This document shows, piece after piece, positions 62,272 through 64,000 of a stretch of 64,000 nucleotides of DNA. The DNA comes from Gammaproteobacteria bacterium (lineage in GTDB: Bacteria; Pseudomonadota; Gammaproteobacteria; Steroidobacterales; Steroidobacteraceae), in contig JANYFY010000017.1 in the NCBI GenBank assembly GCA_025359565.1, forward strand, positions 51,813-115,812, written 5' to 3'. Numbering within the stretch: position 1 is the stretch's first letter; each line of letters opens with the position of its first letter. Under the pieces are notes generated by a model. That model searched no databases. It was not told where the DNA came from and saw only the letters and a program-made list of their open reading frames with translations. The position numbers and the translations under genes are program-made.

Positions 62272-63501
62272 TTGAACAGCCAGATAGAAAATCAGATCAC
62301 TGAGTTGAAGCGGGGTGCGGTAGACCTTATTCATGAAGCAGACCTGCACAAAAAAATTGCCCGAGGAATGCCACTGCGCGTCAAAGCCGGTTTTGATCCA
62401 ACGGCACCTGATTTGCATTTGGGGCATACGGTACTCATCAATAAATTACGGCAGTTTCAGCAATTTGGGCATCAGGCCATATTCTTGATCGGTGACTTCA
62501 CCGGCATGATTGGCGATCCTACGGGGAAAAATGCGACCCGCCCGCGCTTGACCCCGGTGGAAATAGCTGCCAACGCTAGGACCTATCAAGAGCAGATTTA
62601 TAAGATATTGGACCCTGAGCTTACTTTGATTGAGTTTAATTCGACGTGGATGGGCCCGATGACGGCAGCGGGGTTAATCGAATTAGCGGCCAAACATACG
62701 GTGGCGCGTATGTTGGAGCGGGATGACTTCGAAAAACGTTACCGCGGTGGCCAAGCTATCGCTATTCATGAGTTTTTATATCCCTTGGTGCAGGGGTACG
62801 ATTCTGTGGCATTGCGGGCGGATGTGGAGTTGGGTGGCACGGATCAAAAATTTAATTTGTTGGTGGGTCGGCAGATGCAGGAGGCGTATGGCCTCGAGCC
62901 GCAGATCGTGCTGACGACGCCTCTGCTGGAGGGGTTGGACGGCGTGCAGAAAATGTCCAAATCGCTGGGCAATACGGTGGGTATTCACGACGCTCCGGTG
63001 GAGATGTTTGGCAAATTAATGTCGATATCTGACACTTTGATGTGGCGCTACTTTGAATTGCTGAGTTTTAGGCCGTTGCGTGAAATTGCGGCGCTGCGCA
63101 AAGAGATGGAGGATGGGCGTAATCCACGCGATATAAAGTTCGAGCTGGCGGGAGAAATCGTGGCGCGATTTTCTTCGCCGGCTGCAGCGGAGGCTGCGCA
63201 GGTAGATTTTCTGGCGCGTTTTCAAAAAGGATTGGTGCCCGAGAATCTGGTCGAGCAATCGCTCGTATATGGTCTTGACACCGGTGCGGTGGGCGGTCAG
63301 GTGCGCCTGACCACGATTTTAAGGGACCTAGGATTTGTTGCGAGCGCTTCTGAAGGCAATCGCAAGATCTCAGAGGGAGCGGTGCGGGTTAACCAGGAAA
63401 AAGTTAATGAATTCACATTCTCACTCGCGCTGGGAAAGAGTTATATCGTTCAGGTTGGCAAGCGATCCATCGCGAAAATTATGCTGAAAGAAGTTCATTA
63501 G
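62272..63501 (+). CDS. tyrS: Tyrosyl-tRNA synthetase
   Basis: A 409-residue class I aminoacyl-tRNA synthetase. The ATP motifs are HLGH (49-52, the HIGH site) and KMSKS (227-231); [12 protein letters not shown] and [12 protein letters not shown] line the tyrosine pocket, and a C-terminal S4 domain ([15 protein letters not shown]) binds tRNA. The length and the KMSKS form resemble the TyrZ-like group of Pseudomonas. The TTG at 62272 is a good start because AAGGA stands eight nucleotides upstream; no ATG fits as well. Confidence 0.94.
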   Translation: MNSQIENQITELKRGAVDLIHEADLHKKIARGMPLRVKAGFDPTAPDLHLGHTVLINKLRQFQQFGHQAIFLIGDFTGMIGDPTGKNATRPRLTPVEIAANARTYQEQIYKILDPELTLIEFNSTWMGPMTAAGLIELAAKHTVARMLERDDFEKRYRGGQAIAIHEFLYPLVQGYDSVALRADVELGGTDQKFNLLVGRQMQEAYGLEPQIVLTTPLLEGLDGVQKMSKSLGNTVGIHDAPVEMFGKLMSISDTLMWRYFELLSFRPLREIAALRKEMEDGRNPRDIKFELAGEIVARFSSPAAAEAAQVDFLARFQKGLVPENLVEQSLVYGLDTGAVGGQVRLTTILRDLGFVASASEGNRKISEGAVRVNQEKVNEFTFSLALGKSYIVQVGKRSIAKIMLKEVH

Positions 63502-63556
63502 TCGGATGTCTTCAGGGCTTCGCGTGCGGCGTAAAAAAAAGAGTTGTGACAATCCG

Positions 63557-63584
63557 TTGACAGGCTGGAAACCAGGGCTATACT
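63557..63584 (+). promoter_or_regulatory. rRNA operon promoter P1
   Basis: TTGACA (63557-63562), a 16-bp spacer and TATACT (63579-63584), followed by a GC-rich discriminator GCGCGCCC. Such discriminators make rRNA promoters sensitive to ppGpp and initiating nucleotide levels. The 360-bp gap between tyrS and the 16S gene (63502-63861) holds two promoters and boxA; I see no gene in it. Confidence 0.8.
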
Positions 63585-63630
63585 GCGCGCCCTTCTTAAG
63601 TGAATGGCGATTTTTGAGACTTATCGGACG

Positions 63631-63658
63631 TTGACGATACTCGGAAATCTGCTATACT
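63631..63658 (+). promoter_or_regulatory. rRNA operon promoter P2
   Basis: TTGACG (63631-63636), a 16-bp spacer and TATACT (63653-63658), 74 bp after P1. Tandem promoters are usual for rRNA operons of gammaproteobacteria. Confidence 0.75.
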
Positions 63659-63693
63659 TGGAAGTCTTTACCCGGGCCTTTGTTGCCTTGGGT

Positions 63694-63706
63694 TGTTCTT
63701 TAATAA
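63694..63706 (+). promoter_or_regulatory. boxA antitermination site of the rRNA leader
   Basis: TGTTCTTTAATAA matches 11 of 13 positions of the E. coli boxA TGCTCTTTAACAA. It would recruit NusB/NusE and prevent premature termination in the untranslated rRNA operon. Confidence 0.7.
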
Positions 63707-63861
63707 TTCGAACAGGTAATTTGTGTGGGGACTCGCGTCATTGCTTTTAGTGCAATTGATGATAACGAGAACCAAACGACCAGTTGTTCATTCGTGCTTT
63801 AAAACACGATATGAATAGGTGAGGGTTTGGGATCGTAATAGCTTCAGTATTTAAGTGTAAT

Positions 63862-64000
<139 letters not shown>

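Overview
This window is chromosomal DNA from a gammaproteobacterium of medium GC content. The main argument is gene order. The blocks yggT-proC-yggS / pilT-pilU and pyrB-ruvX-yqgE-tonB-gshB / pilG-pilH-pilI-pilJ-chpA lie next to each other as they do in Pseudomonas and related type IV piliated gammaproteobacteria. A 16S rRNA gene with typical gammaproteobacterial 5' sequence begins at the right edge. I cannot name the genus. I see no integrase, transposase, phage gene, CRISPR array or tRNA gene; this is dense core genome with a few accessory modules.

Layout. 1-8.1 kb: a truncated beta-lactamase-fold serine hydrolase, yaeQ, a secreted TPR protein coupled to an SDR and a RIO kinase, then on the minus strand a methyltransferase, an NDUFA9-like SDR and the periplasmic protease degQ. 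8.1-9 kb: hsp20 with a heat-shock-type promoter, and a 465-bp regulatory gap with an NrdR-like box. 9-11.9 kb: a split, B12-dependent (class II) ribonucleotide reductase. 11.9-16.6 kb: a putative lipoprotein, an L,D-transpeptidase, ppnN, a structured intergenic region with a 67-codon gene, an orphan ParA, an alpha/beta hydrolase and an HU-like protein. 16.8-22.3 kb: yggT-proC-yggS divergent from three tandem PilT/PilU retraction ATPases. 22.3-26.2 kb: gshB-tonB-yqgE-ruvX-pyrB. 26.4-35.5 kb: the Pil-Chp chemosensory operon, without pilK and with a ChpA carrying three recognisable Hpt histidines. 35.5-39.3 kb: rsmE, ampD, a cobalamin adenosyltransferase, an IMPase and threonine aldolase. 39.3-43.6 kb: a beta-barrel/cupredoxin pair divergent from a membrane c-di-GMP phosphodiesterase. 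43.6-47.2 kb: an acetate-type symporter with its DUF485 partner, and a secreted amidohydrolase. 47.2-52 kb: a BtuD-type ATPase, pdxH, tyrA, a diguanylate cyclase and a BtuC-type permease. 52-56 kb: rppH, hemJ, a coiled-coil membrane protein, bactofilin, erpA and ppx. 56-63.5 kb: ppk, an M23 peptidase, a TPR-GGDEF protein, a ParB-like protein and tyrS. 63.5-64 kb: tandem rRNA promoters, boxA and the 16S start.

Functional threads. Surface motility and c-di-GMP are prominent: three retraction ATPases, the Chp pathway, two GGDEF proteins with intact motifs and one EAL protein with a degenerate GGDEF. Cobalamin use forms a second thread: class II ribonucleotide reductase, a PduO-type adenosyltransferase and BtuC/BtuD-like transporter parts. 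Envelope stress and peptidoglycan genes (degQ, hsp20, ampD, L,D-transpeptidase, M23) form a third. The items most worth a second look are the structured 14.4-14.56 kb region with its small gene, the third PilT-family ATPase, the cupredoxin/beta-barrel/EAL module and the heat-shock and NrdR-like sites around 8.6-8.9 kb. No complete new defence or mobile system was found.
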